Assembly: GCA_937928015.1 (NCBI GenBank)
Contig: CALFXA010000224.1
Coordinates: 1-13,393 of the forward strand
Origin: an uncultured Anaerolineales bacterium
GTDB taxonomy: Bacteria > Chloroflexota > Anaerolineae > Anaerolineales > Villigracilaceae
Direction: 5' to 3'
DNA length: 13,393 nucleotides
Part shown: one piece after another, positions 1 through 7,280 of the stretch
Layout of the letters: every line of letters begins with the position of its first letter
Numbering within the stretch: the first letter of the stretch is position 1
Notes under the pieces: generated by a model
Told to the model about the DNA's origin: nothing
The model's input: only the letters and a program-made list of their open reading frames with translations
Database searches by the model: none
Translations under genes and position numbers: made by a program

Positions 1-728
1 AGAGGGTCGAGAGGCATGAGCGCGTCCTTGTCACCACACTGACCAAGCGCATGTCCGAGGATCTATCCGAGTACATGCAGGAACTGGGCATCAAGGTCCA
101 TTACCTGCACTCGGAGGTGGAGACGCTCGAACGTATCAGCATCCTGCGCGACTTGCGCTTGGGCGTGTTCGACGTACTGGTGGGCATCAACCTGTTGCGC
201 GAAGGCCTTGACCTGCCCGAGGTGTCGTTGGTGGCGATCCTCGACGCGGACAAGGAAGGCTTCCTGCGCTCGGGTACGGCGCTGATCCAGACCATCGGCC
301 GCGCCGCGCGTAACGCCAACGGCAAGGTCATCATGTACGCCGACCGCGTCACCGACTCGATGAAGTACGCCATCGACGAGACCAACCGCCGCCGCGCCAA
401 GCAGATGAAGTACAACCAGGAACACGGCATCGTGCCGATCAGCATCGTCAAGGCCATCCACGATCTGACCGAGGAGATGTCTTCGAAGGCCGTGGCCGAG
501 ATGAAGGGCGAGTATCGCACCAAGGCGGATAAGTCTGCCATGCCGCGCAACGAACTGCGGCAGATCGTCCACGAGATGGAAAAACAGATGAAGGAAGCCG
601 CCAAGAACCTTGAGTTCGAGCGCGCCGCCGCCCTGCGCGATGAGCTGTACGAGTTGAAGAGTCTGTTGGCTGAGGACGAGAAGCTCAAACCCTGGGAGCG
701 GATTAAACTCCTTTCGGGGGAAGAATAG
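1..728 (+). CDS. uvrB: UvrABC system protein B, C-terminal part (5' truncated by window edge)
   Basis: UvrB is the DNA-damage-verifying helicase-like subunit of nucleotide excision repair; it receives the lesion from UvrA and recruits the UvrC nuclease. The frame is open from base 3 to a TAG at 726-728, giving 241 residues, about the last third of a protein usually near 660-680 residues. Visible helicase domain 2 signatures are [10 protein letters not shown] at the left edge, [14 protein letters not shown] (about 61-74, motif V) and QTIGRAARN (96-104, motif VI with its arginines). The C-terminal UVR helical hairpin that binds UvrC lies at about 182-219 (key stretch [13 protein letters not shown]). 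The first visible ATG at 51 is internal. The gene continues left of the window. The next gene begins one base after the stop, so the two are probably co-transcribed. Confidence 0.97.
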   Translation, partial: RVERHERVLVTTLTKRMSEDLSEYMQELGIKVHYLHSEVETLERISILRDLRLGVFDVLVGINLLREGLDLPEVSLVAILDADKEGFLRSGTALIQTIGRAARNANGKVIMYADRVTDSMKYAIDETNRRRAKQMKYNQEHGIVPISIVKAIHDLTEEMSSKAVAEMKGEYRTKADKSAMPRNELRQIVHEMEKQMKEAAKNLEFERAAALRDELYELKSLLAEDEKLKPWERIKLLSGEE

Positions 729-729
729 T

Positions 730-1254
730 TTGACGAGCCGCTGGCGGGTCTTCCTCTTCGGCCTGCTCCTGGCGCTGGGACTTCAATCCTGTGGCGTAAA
801 CGGGTTATTCAGCCCGCCGACTGCCACGGCCCTGCCTGGCAGGTCGCAGGCGAATCCCGTTCAAGTGGGTTCCGAGGTGGCGGCGGACGGAATGCGTTTC
901 ATGCTTACGGGCGCGATTCGTCCCGCGGATGACCTGGTCCTGGCGGGCGACATGTTCAACCAGCAGGCCGGTCAGTACAAGCACTACGTGTTTGCCTCGC
1001 TCGATGTCACCTGCGAGAAGCCCGAGCCCTGTCGACTGGATGTGTTCAAGTTCAAGCTGCTGGGTTCCGATGACGTGGTGCATTATCCAGAGGCTTACCT
1101 CGTCGGGGTGGATGGCCTGCTGATCAGTACGGACTTTCAGAACGGTTCATCTCTCGTGGGAAATCTCGCTTACATCGTCAATATTGGCACTTCGCACCTG
1201 GTTTTGATGTATGGGGCTGTTTCTGGAGAGAAAATCTATCTGGCCTTGCCCTAA
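730..1254 (+). CDS. Predicted lipoprotein, DUF4352-like (TTG start)
   Basis: A 174-residue exported lipoprotein of unknown function. Residues 1-20 form a signal peptide (Arg-rich start, hydrophobic core LFGLLLALGL) ending in a lipobox L18-Q-S-C21, so Cys21 is the predicted lipidated residue. The mature part has a Pro/Thr-rich linker and a beta-rich domain (about 43-174). Its order of conserved features resembles the DUF4352/immunoglobulin-like extracellular family: GSEVAADGMRF, then a YVFASLDVTC strand, then a FKFKLLGSDD strand. The family match is by eye and tentative. TTG at 730 is chosen because it is the only nearby start in this frame that keeps the signal peptide; a G-rich Shine-Dalgarno-like run lies inside the uvrB end. 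It follows uvrB by one base and is closed by a strong terminator. No functional link to DNA repair is evident. Confidence 0.85.
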   Translation: MTSRWRVFLFGLLLALGLQSCGVNGLFSPPTATALPGRSQANPVQVGSEVAADGMRFMLTGAIRPADDLVLAGDMFNQQAGQYKHYVFASLDVTCEKPEPCRLDVFKFKLLGSDDVVHYPEAYLVGVDGLLISTDFQNGSSLVGNLAYIVNIGTSHLVLMYGAVSGEKIYLALP

Positions 1255-1258
1255 ATCC

Positions 1259-1294
1259 AGGCGGAACGGTCACCCCGTTCCGCCTTTTCTTTTT
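1259..1294 (+). terminator. Intrinsic terminator of the uvrB-lipoprotein transcript
   Basis: A perfect 11-bp stem (AGGCGGAACGG, 1259-1269, with CCGTTCCGCCT, 1275-1285) has a 5-base loop TCACC and is followed by an almost uninterrupted T run to 1294. It begins 4 bases after the lipoprotein stop codon. Confidence 0.93.
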
Positions 1295-1300
1295 ACGCTC

Positions 1301-1319
1301 TTATCGATTTCTTTATCGA
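1301..1319 (+). repeat. Short direct repeat TTATCGA x2 upstream of the exported Gly/Met-rich gene
   Basis: TTATCGA occurs at 1301-1307 and again at 1313-1319, a 12-base period. It lies in the 99-base stretch between the terminator and the next gene, which should hold that gene's promoter. No convincing -35/-10 pair was found there, so a regulatory role is only a possibility and chance is not excluded. Confidence 0.25.
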
Positions 1320-1393
1320 CTCTTTACATTTGCGAAGTATCCTTTGAGCATTGCAAGACCCAATATGACAAGTTTCTCAAAGGAGAATATACG

Positions 1394-1903
1394 ATGAAGA
1401 AAACTATTTTGATTGTCTCTGTGATCGCCCTGGCGCTGCTGGTGGTGGGTGCCGTTGGCGTGGGTGTTGCCTACGCCCAGAGCGGACAGCCGCCTGTCTA
1501 CGGCCGCGGCATGATGCAGGGCGGCGGCTACGGCCCGATGCACGACTACGTTGAGCGCGCCCTGGCCGACAAGCTCGGACTGACCGAAGAGCAGGTGGAA
1601 GAGCAGTTCGCCGCCGGCAAGACCATGTACCAGATTGCCCTCGACAACGGCATCGCCGAAGCGGACATCCCCGCCTTCCTGACTGAGGTCCACACCACCG
1701 CCTTCGATGCGGCCGTGGCGGACGGCGTCATGACCCGCGAACAGGCTGACTGGATGCTCCAACGCATGCAGGGACGCGGCTATGGAAACGGCACAGGCAC
1801 CTGTCCGATGGGCAATGGCACCTATGGCCCGGGCAACGGCGCTGGTTTCCGCGGCGGCCCTGGCGGCATGATGGGCGGACGCTGGCAGCAGACCAATCCG
1901 TAG
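1394..1903 (+). CDS. Small exported Gly/Met-rich protein, DUF2680-like
   Basis: A 169-residue secreted or membrane-anchored protein of unknown function. Residues 1-28 are a clear signal peptide (MKK start, long hydrophobic core, A-Y-A before Gln29 as a signal peptidase site). A helical module follows at about 50-120: a LGLTEEQVEEQFAAGKTMYQIA segment of the type Leu-Gly-Leu-(Thr/Ser)-x-Glu, then AFDAAVADGVMTREQADWML. This resembles DUF2680 proteins of Firmicutes and Chloroflexota (assignment by eye). Both flanks are low complexity: GRGMMQGGGYGPMH before the module, and a Gly/Asn/Met tail after it with one Cys and a GGMMGG stretch. ATG 1394 is chosen over the longer open frame from 1211 because a strong AAAGGAG (1379-1385) precedes it and because it starts the signal peptide. 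It is monocistronic between two terminators. Confidence 0.88.
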   Translation: MKKTILIVSVIALALLVVGAVGVGVAYAQSGQPPVYGRGMMQGGGYGPMHDYVERALADKLGLTEEQVEEQFAAGKTMYQIALDNGIAEADIPAFLTEVHTTAFDAAVADGVMTREQADWMLQRMQGRGYGNGTGTCPMGNGTYGPGNGAGFRGGPGGMMGGRWQQTNP

Positions 1904-1913
1904 AACGACTATG

Positions 1914-1949
1914 AAAAGAGACAGTCACCGTGCGGTGACTGTCTCTTTT
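1914..1949. terminator. Bidirectional intrinsic terminator between convergent genes
   Basis: A 16-bp perfect inverted repeat (left arm 1914-1929, AAAAGAGACAGTCACC; right arm 1934-1949) has a 4-base loop GTGC. The A-run at the left and the T-run at the right give a U-tail in both directions. It therefore serves both the plus-strand exported protein (stop 1903) and the minus-strand reductase (stop at 1952). Confidence 0.92.
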
Positions 1950-1951
1950 GT

Positions 1952-2941
1952 TTAATCTTCTTCCGCTTCCGTTGGCTTCCCCAAAATCTCGTCTACTCGT
2001 TTCATTACATCCTCGGTCAACTTGGGCAGGACTTCCAGCGCCTTCATGTTCTCGTGGACTTGTTCCACGCGGCTGGCGCCCGTGATGACCGTGCTGACGT
2101 TCGGGTTTTTGGCGCACCAGGCGAGGGCAAATTGCGCCAATGAGCAATCCAATTCCTGGGCCAGATAGCTGAGTTTGTCCACGACGGCCAGACGTTCCTG
2201 GTCGGTCAGGGCATTGCGCAGCCACTCATAGCCCTTGAGCGCGCCACGGCTGTCGGCAGGGATGCCTTTCTGATATTTGCCCGTCAGCAGTCCCGAAGCC
2301 AGTGGACTCCAGATGGTGGTGCCCAGGCCGATGTCCTCGTACAGGCGGGCATATTCCTTTTCGACGCGGTCGCGATGGAACAGGTTGTACTGTGGCTGTT
2401 CGGTGATGGGTTTGTGCCAGCCATACTTGTCGCAGATGTTCCACGCGGCGCGGATCTCATCCGCGCTCCACTCGGAGACGCCCCAGTAGATGGCGCGCCC
2501 CGATTGGACGATGTCGCTCATGGCGCGGGCGGTCTCTTCGATGGGTGTGTTCGGATCGGCGCGATGGCAGTAGACAATGTCCACGTAATCCATGCCGAAG
2601 CGTTTGAGCGAGCCGTCGATGCCTTCGAAAAGTCGCTTGCGGTTGAGTGTATTCCGTTCGTTGGGCCCATCGTGCAGGCCCCAGAAGATCTTGGTCGAGA
2701 TGAGGTAACTGCCGCGCCGCCAGCCCAGTTCCTTCAGCGCCCTGCCCATCACCTCTTCCGACCTGCCGCCTGCATACACTTCGGCGTTGTCGAAGAAATT
2801 GACTCCCGCATCGTAAGCGGCTTTCATCATCAAGACCGCTGAATCGACATCGGCCTGCGTGTGGAACGTGACCCACGAGCCGAACGATAAGAGGCTGACT
2901 TGAATGCCTGCGCGCCCGAGGCGGCGATACTGCATATCCAT
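1952..2941 (-). CDS. Aldo/keto reductase, potassium-channel beta-subunit-like clade
   Basis: A 329-residue NADPH-dependent oxidoreductase of the aldo/keto reductase superfamily, a cytoplasmic TIM barrel that reduces aldehydes or ketones; the substrate is unknown. The catalytic tetrad is visible as D51 (FFDNAEVY), Y56, K84 (LISTKIF) and H126 (IVYCHRAD). The N-terminal [19 protein letters not shown] and the [13 protein letters not shown] segment are typical of the Kv-beta/YghZ-like clade. The C-terminal [13 protein letters not shown] is the usual cofactor-phosphate region. Length is normal. The start at 2941 has AAGGAG six bases upstream on the minus strand; a second in-frame ATG two codons later is possible. 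It is transcribed alone, divergently from the hydrolase, and ends at the bidirectional terminator. Confidence 0.95.
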   Translation of the reverse strand: MDMQYRRLGRAGIQVSLLSFGSWVTFHTQADVDSAVLMMKAAYDAGVNFFDNAEVYAGGRSEEVMGRALKELGWRRGSYLISTKIFWGLHDGPNERNTLNRKRLFEGIDGSLKRFGMDYVDIVYCHRADPNTPIEETARAMSDIVQSGRAIYWGVSEWSADEIRAAWNICDKYGWHKPITEQPQYNLFHRDRVEKEYARLYEDIGLGTTIWSPLASGLLTGKYQKGIPADSRGALKGYEWLRNALTDQERLAVVDKLSYLAQELDCSLAQFALAWCAKNPNVSTVITGASRVEQVHENMKALEVLPKLTEDVMKRVDEILGKPTEAEED

Positions 2942-3012
2942 TGGTAACTCCTTGTGTGGAATGTACCAATTTTACCCGATGCGTGTGTACAATTGGGACC
3001 TGGAGGCTGACC
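2942..3012. promoter_or_regulatory. Divergent promoter region, reductase / hydrolase
   Basis: These 71 bases separate two divergently transcribed genes and must hold both start signals. A -10-like TACAAT lies at 2988-2993 on the plus strand, and a -10-like TAAAAT on the minus strand (ATTTTA at 2969-2974). Neither has a convincing -35. A weak inverted repeat CCAATT...AATTGG spans the middle. Shine-Dalgarno motifs at both ends are good: GGAGG at 3002-3006 on the plus strand and AAGGAG on the minus strand. Exact promoters are uncertain. Confidence 0.4.
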
Positions 3013-3945
3013 ATGCGACTAACCTGGAAATGGATCGTCCTGCTCGTTTTGCTGATCGTTATTCTGGCCGTCTATTTGTGGCCTGTGCCGCGTGTTCCGT
3101 TCGATGAACTGTACGCCAAAGTGGATGCCGATAAAGTGGCATCTTTGCAAGCCTTTCGTGCCGCGCATCCGCCGCAACATCTCAAAGTGGGGGGTGTGAC
3201 CTGGGAGTACGCCGCCTTTGGTCAGGGCACGGAAACCATCCTCTTTCTGCATGGCATGACGGGTGCGTACGACATCTGGTGGCAGCAGATGGATGCCCTG
3301 CAAAGCGAGTATCGCGTCATCTCGGTGACGTATCCCGCCGTGAATTCGCTGAAGGAGTTATCCGCTGGGGTGCTGGCAATTCTGGATACTGAGGGCGTGG
3401 ACCAGGTCAACGTGGTGGGGACGTCGCTGGGAGGATACCTGACCCAGTACCTGGTCGCCAATCACCCCGACCGAATCCTGCGCGCCGTTTTCTCGAATAC
3501 CTTCCCGCCGAATGAGTTGATCGCCGAGAAGAACAAGACCATCGGCACCGCCCTGCCTTTCCTGCCCGAATGGCTGGTGATCGACGTGCTGCGCGGCAGC
3601 TTTGCCGAGAGTGTCTATCCTGCTTCGGGTAATGACGAGTTGACCCTGGCCTTCCTGATGGAGATCGGGCATGGCCGCATGAGCAAGGGACAGGTGTTGG
3701 GGCGGTATCGTTGCGTGGTCGAGCCGTTCACTGCGCCCGACCCTGCCGCGCTGGGTATTCCCGTCATGATCATCGAGGCGGATAATGATCCGCTGGTGGA
3801 GTTGACCCTGCGGGAACAGTTAAAACAGACCTATCCTGCGGCGGTTATCCATACCCTCTCGGGTGTCGGACATTTCCCTTATCTGAAATTACCCGAGGAA
3901 TACACAGGCTTTCTGCGCGATTTTTTCGCGACACCCATTCCGTAA
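3013..3945 (+). CDS. Membrane-anchored alpha/beta hydrolase, maspardin-like
   Basis: A 310-residue serine hydrolase-fold protein tethered by one N-terminal helix (about 7-23), with the body probably on the outer face of the membrane. The catalytic layout is complete: oxyanion-side LHGMTG (79-84), nucleophile S138 in G-T-S-L-G-G, acid D259 (or D257) in EADNDPLV, and H287 in GVGHFPYL. The order of less common features recalls eukaryotic maspardin (SPG21): a short region between strands with VISVTYPAV, SNTFPPNE after the nucleophile elbow, LPEWLVIDVLRGSF, a cap with VVEPF, and a HFPYL end. That likeness is from memory of the family. The substrate is unknown; ester or lipid substrates are possible. 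ATG 3013 is chosen over the longer frame from 2941 because GGAGG lies six bases upstream and the anchor starts there. Confidence 0.9.
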   Translation: MRLTWKWIVLLVLLIVILAVYLWPVPRVPFDELYAKVDADKVASLQAFRAAHPPQHLKVGGVTWEYAAFGQGTETILFLHGMTGAYDIWWQQMDALQSEYRVISVTYPAVNSLKELSAGVLAILDTEGVDQVNVVGTSLGGYLTQYLVANHPDRILRAVFSNTFPPNELIAEKNKTIGTALPFLPEWLVIDVLRGSFAESVYPASGNDELTLAFLMEIGHGRMSKGQVLGRYRCVVEPFTAPDPAALGIPVMIIEADNDPLVELTLREQLKQTYPAAVIHTLSGVGHFPYLKLPEEYTGFLRDFFATPIP

Positions 3946-3973
3946 TTGGTGAAAATCGACTTTCAATGCAACA

Positions 3974-4005
3974 GGCCGTGAGAAATTGCTCCTCACGGCC
4001 CGTTT
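3974..4005. terminator. Hairpin terminator between convergent hydrolase and feo operon
   Basis: A 9-bp stem GGCCGTGAG (3974-3982) / CTCACGGCC (3992-4000) has a 9-base loop. The stem lies between the hydrolase stop (3945) and the permease stop (4022) and could end both transcripts. The T-tail is short on either strand (CGTTTG on plus), so efficiency is uncertain. Confidence 0.65.
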
Positions 4006-4021
4006 GTCAATGATCAATATC

Positions 4022-5422
4022 CTATGCCCAGCCCAGCAGCCTTGCGATGGTCGCCGTCAGGAAGGTGACCAGGAAGGCGGTGCCCAGGGTGATGACCACG
4101 CTCAGGGTTGCCCACTTGAGGGACTTGGTTTCCTTGTAGATGGTGATGATGGTCGTGCCGCATGGATTATGCAGCAGGGCGAACAGCATCAGGTTGATGG
4201 CGGTCAGCATGGTCCAGCCGTGGCCGCCGATCAGCAGCGAGCGGATGGCTTCGTTCGTGGACGGGCCGTCCACCATCATGCCCGCGCCCATGTACATCAT
4301 CATCATGGTCGGGACGACGATCTCGTTGGCGGGGATGGCGATGATGTACGAGAGCAGGATCACGCCGTCCAGGCCGAGCAGCACGCCGAAGGGGTTGAGC
4401 CAGCCCGCGATGACGGCGGCCAGGTTCGAGGTCCCGACGGGGACGTTTGCCAGAATCCAGATGATGGCGCCCGCGGGAGCGGCAGTCTGCATCGCGCGCC
4501 ACAGCACGAAGATGGTGCGGTCGATGAGCGAGGTATAGAGGATGCGGCTCACGTTCGGGCGGCGGTAGGGCGGAAGTTCCAGCGTGAAGGCCGAAGCTTC
4601 GCCTTTGAGCACCGTGCGCGAGAGGATCCACGACATGACGAAGGTGAATCCTACGCCGATCAGCACCACGCCGACGACGGTTGCCGCGGCGATGATGGAG
4701 GAGGTGAACCCGCCGAAGCCTGCCGCCACGAAGACCGTGGCCAGCATGATCAGGGTCGGGAAGCGACCGTTGCACGGGACGAAGTTGTTGGTCAGGATGG
4801 CGATCAGGCGTTCGCGCGGCGAGTCGATCACGCGCGTGGCGACCACGCCCGCGGCATTGCAGCCGAAGCCCATCGCCATTGTCAGCGATTGCTTGCCGTG
4901 TGCGCCCGCTTTCTTGAACATCCAGTCCAGATTGAAGGCCACGCGCGGCAGGTAGCCCAGGTCTTCGAGGAAGGTGAAGGCGGGGAAGAAGATCGCCATG
5001 GGTGGCAACATGACCGAGATGACCCAGGCCAGTCCGCGATAGATACCGTCCCAGACGAAGCCTGTGATCCACCAGGGCGCATGAATGTACTCGAACAGGG
5101 TGCGGCCCCAGTCCCCGAGGGTGAACAGCACCGTGGCGATGGCGTCAGAGGCGACGTTGGCGCCCTCGACGGTCAGCCAGATCAGCGCGGCCAACAGCAA
5201 TAGCATGATCGGCAGGCCCGTAATGGGTGAGGTGACCAGGCGGTCGATCTTCTGGTCGAAGTCGTATTTTTTGTCCGAGGCGGTCTTGACGGCGCGGTGC
5301 GCGATGCTCTCGGCCTCGGAGTACATGGACTTGACGATCTCGTCGCGGAAGCCCGTGCTGAGATTGTTGCGCAGGGCCTCGGCCTTGGCGAGCACGTCGT
5401 TGGGTTGGATGGAGGTCGTCAT
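4022..5422 (-). CDS. feoB: Ferrous iron transporter B, membrane permease half (split FeoB)
   Basis: A 466-residue polytopic inner-membrane protein corresponding to the transport part of FeoB, which imports Fe(II). Residues about 10-60 match the helical linker of FeoB up to FDQKIDRLVTSPITGLPI, followed by about eight transmembrane segments. FeoB gate signatures are present: FLEDLGYLPRVAF (151-163), GFGCNAAGV (185-193, Cys188), NNFVPCNGRFP (212-222, Cys217), LELPPYRRPN (281-290) and HNPCGTT (418-424, Cys421). A run of seven Met within 373-383 is unusual. The GTPase domain is absent and encoded by the gene just upstream, which overlaps this one by one base (TAATG at 5420-5424); GGAAGG/AGG motifs upstream can serve as ribosome site. 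Whole FeoB is usually about 700-770 residues and the two halves add up to 744. Confidence 0.95.
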   Translation of the reverse strand: MTTSIQPNDVLAKAEALRNNLSTGFRDEIVKSMYSEAESIAHRAVKTASDKKYDFDQKIDRLVTSPITGLPIMLLLLAALIWLTVEGANVASDAIATVLFTLGDWGRTLFEYIHAPWWITGFVWDGIYRGLAWVISVMLPPMAIFFPAFTFLEDLGYLPRVAFNLDWMFKKAGAHGKQSLTMAMGFGCNAAGVVATRVIDSPRERLIAILTNNFVPCNGRFPTLIMLATVFVAAGFGGFTSSIIAAATVVGVVLIGVGFTFVMSWILSRTVLKGEASAFTLELPPYRRPNVSRILYTSLIDRTIFVLWRAMQTAAPAGAIIWILANVPVGTSNLAAVIAGWLNPFGVLLGLDGVILLSYIIAIPANEIVVPTMMMMYMGAGMMVDGPSTNEAIRSLLIGGHGWTMLTAINLMLFALLHNPCGTTIITIYKETKSLKWATLSVVITLGTAFLVTFLTATIARLLGWA

Positions 5423-6258
5423 TATTGCCTGCCTTCCACAGACATCTTTCCGCTGAATTGCACGTCGGCGCGCTGCTGACGGGCAACGATCTCATTCAGT
5501 TCGCCGCTGGTGATGGCCTGCTGCACGCGCGCGTCGCCGTCCAGCAGGCGGATGGCCAGCCAGCGTGCATTCGGGATGCCAGGCGACATCTGCTCGATCA
5601 TGGCGGACAACTCGTGGACCGCCTTCTGGAACTCGGGCGTGCCGTTCACGCGGATGGGCTTGGTGGCGACCTTGCCTTCGATCACTTCGGCCACCGTCGC
5701 CAGCAGGGTGTGGACTCCCTCTCCGCTGCGGGCGGTGATCGGGATGGCGGGCACGCCCAGGTCGCGGCTCAGGGAGCGGGCGTCCACTTCCAGGCCTTTG
5801 CGGCGGGCCTCGTCCATCAGGTTGACGGCCACCACCACGTGGTCGGTGATCTCCATCACCTGCATGGCCAGGTTGAGGTTGCGTTCCAATGCGGTTGCAT
5901 CCGTGACGACGATGGTGCAGTCGGGCTGGCCGAACAGGATGAAGTCACGGGCCACTTCCTCGTCCTGTGAAGCGGAGAGCAGCGAGTAGGTGCCAGGCAG
6001 ATCCACCAGTTTGTATTTGACGTTGTTGAACTGGTAACCGCCCTCGGCGCGCGTGACGGTCTTGCCGGGCCAGTTTCCCGTGTGCTGCTTGAGCCCCGTC
6101 AGGGTGTTGAAGAGCGTGGACTTGCCCGTGTTGGGGTTGCCCGCCAGCGCGATGACGCGGTCGAAATCACCGACCTTGATGCCCATTTGTTCGAGTTGAT
6201 AAAAGGCGGGGCAGGTCTCGCAATGTTCGGTGGGGAGGTCGATTTTTGTGTTGGTCAT
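5422..6258 (-). CDS. feoB: Ferrous iron transporter B, GTPase half (split FeoB)
   Basis: A 278-residue cytoplasmic G protein corresponding to the N-terminal domain of FeoB. The G motifs are all present: G1 GNPNTGKST (40-48), G2 Thr67 in NWPGKTV, G3 DLPG (86-89), G4 NLMD (146-149) and G5 TARSGEG (175-181). Part of the helical GDI-like region follows (ARWLAIRLLDGD, 231-242), then about 36 residues of charged linker. Before the G domain there is a short extension with H12-C13-E-T-C16, a CxxC motif not present in typical FeoB, where the G domain is near residue 1. A GAGG Shine-Dalgarno lies about six bases before the ATG. The upstream DtxR/FeoA fusion ends 8 bases away. Its stop overlaps the permease start, so the halves should be made in near-equal amounts. 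Confidence 0.95.
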   Translation of the reverse strand: MTNTKIDLPTEHCETCPAFYQLEQMGIKVGDFDRVIALAGNPNTGKSTLFNTLTGLKQHTGNWPGKTVTRAEGGYQFNNVKYKLVDLPGTYSLLSASQDEEVARDFILFGQPDCTIVVTDATALERNLNLAMQVMEITDHVVVAVNLMDEARRKGLEVDARSLSRDLGVPAIPITARSGEGVHTLLATVAEVIEGKVATKPIRVNGTPEFQKAVHELSAMIEQMSPGIPNARWLAIRLLDGDARVQQAITSGELNEIVARQQRADVQFSGKMSVEGRQ

Positions 6259-6266
6259 GGTTTCCT

Positions 6267-7271
6267 CTAAACAGGTTTCACCCAGATCTGCGCGGCCTGA
6301 TCCTTGCGCAGGGCGATCAGCGTGCCGCGCACGCGGTAGGCACGCGGGTCGCCGAAGAAGTTTTGCAGTTCGGGATAGATGAGCGTGCCGGGCGTCAGGC
6401 CCAGGTCGAGGAAGCGGCGGCGGGTGAAGCCCTGCACGGCCTCGTCGAGCGTGACGATCTCGGCTTTTTGCGCGTGGGCCAATTCCACCAGCGGCACGGC
6501 CTCGCGCTTGAGCAGTTCGCTCTCGGGCAGGGCGGCCACGGTCACATTGGCGGCCACGGTCGGGGCCAGACGGTATTCGTTCTCGCCGTCGCTCAGGACT
6601 AGGCGCTGCGGCGTGCGCTCCAAGATGCGGATTGTCTGCCCGAGGCGCAATCCCGCCGCGAGGATTTGCTCGAAGGCGATGGCGGGTTCATCCTCCAGGT
6701 GGACGATGCGGGCGGGACGATCAGCCTGCCACGCCGTCAGCGGCGTTCCCTCCGCTTTGGGCAGGGACCCCTCGCGGGTGGGGATGAAGTCGCCGTGCGG
6801 ATCGCGCGTCGGGTGGCCGAGGGCCGCGTCCAGCGCGTCGAGTTGAGCCTCGGTCAAACTGTGCTCGCGGCGGTGCGCCTCGCCATGGATCTGCCCCAGC
6901 GGCATGCGGGCCTCGTCGGCCAGATAGCGCTCCCACAAGCGGTGCGCGCGGACCACGTGCAAGGCCCAGCGTTCGCCCTCGGCGGTGAGATGCAATTCCG
7001 CGCCGCGCGATTCGACCAGGCCCTGAGTCTCCATCGACTCGATCAGGCGCGTAACGTTGGCGCGCGAAAGGTCGAGCGTGCCGCCCAATGACTCGGGCGA
7101 GGCGTGTCGTCCGCTTTGTTCGCGGTCGAGCAGGTGCTTGAGCGCATCCTCCACCTGCTCGCGTTCGTAGGCCGTGCGCCAGTTCTTGTAGAGAGCCAGC
7201 AGGCCCAGGCGCGGCAGGAAGAGGATCAGCGCCAGCGCAATGACAAGAATGCTCCAATACAGCAGATTCAT
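6267..7271 (-). CDS. Membrane-anchored DtxR-like protein with two FeoA-like domains
   Basis: A 334-residue protein with an unusual layout. An N-terminal transmembrane helix (about 4-27, followed by basic residues, so the rest is predicted cytoplasmic) leads into a winged helix-turn-helix at about 40-100. Next is a DtxR-type metal-binding and dimerisation domain (about 100-165), a degenerate FeoA/SH3-like domain (about 184-252) and a clear FeoA domain (about 258-334; RRRFLDLGLTPGT, FFGDPRAYRVRGTLIALR). Alignment by eye to diphtheria DtxR places metal ligands at H110, E114, H129, H133, E136 and H137, the H133 position being Cys102 in DtxR. No separate feoA is present, so this protein probably supplies FeoA function to the FeoB encoded directly downstream. 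It may sense metal at the membrane, bind DNA there, or have lost DNA binding; the sequence does not decide. An AGAGG ribosome site precedes the ATG. Confidence 0.9.
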   Translation of the reverse strand: MNLLYWSILVIALALILFLPRLGLLALYKNWRTAYEREQVEDALKHLLDREQSGRHASPESLGGTLDLSRANVTRLIESMETQGLVESRGAELHLTAEGERWALHVVRAHRLWERYLADEARMPLGQIHGEAHRREHSLTEAQLDALDAALGHPTRDPHGDFIPTREGSLPKAEGTPLTAWQADRPARIVHLEDEPAIAFEQILAAGLRLGQTIRILERTPQRLVLSDGENEYRLAPTVAANVTVAALPESELLKREAVPLVELAHAQKAEIVTLDEAVQGFTRRRFLDLGLTPGTLIYPELQNFFGDPRAYRVRGTLIALRKDQAAQIWVKPV

Positions 7272-7280
7272 GGAATGCCT

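Noticed and set aside
2941..3012. Upstream extension of the hydrolase frame to an ATG at 2941
   Set aside because: It would overlap the reductase start and place codons across the divergent promoter; ATG 3013 has an ideal GGAGG and begins directly with the membrane anchor.
3986..5203. A 405-codon open frame on the plus strand opposite the FeoB permease gene
   Set aside because: Its translation is rich in Asp, Gly, His and Gln with no domain, no ribosome site and typical antisense composition; the opposite strand carries an unmistakable FeoB.
5415..5430. FeoB break as a simple frameshift or assembly error
   Set aside because: Both halves have sensible ends, the second has its own ATG and ribosome-site-like sequence, and the TAATG overlap matches other junctions in the window. 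It is not excluded without reads.
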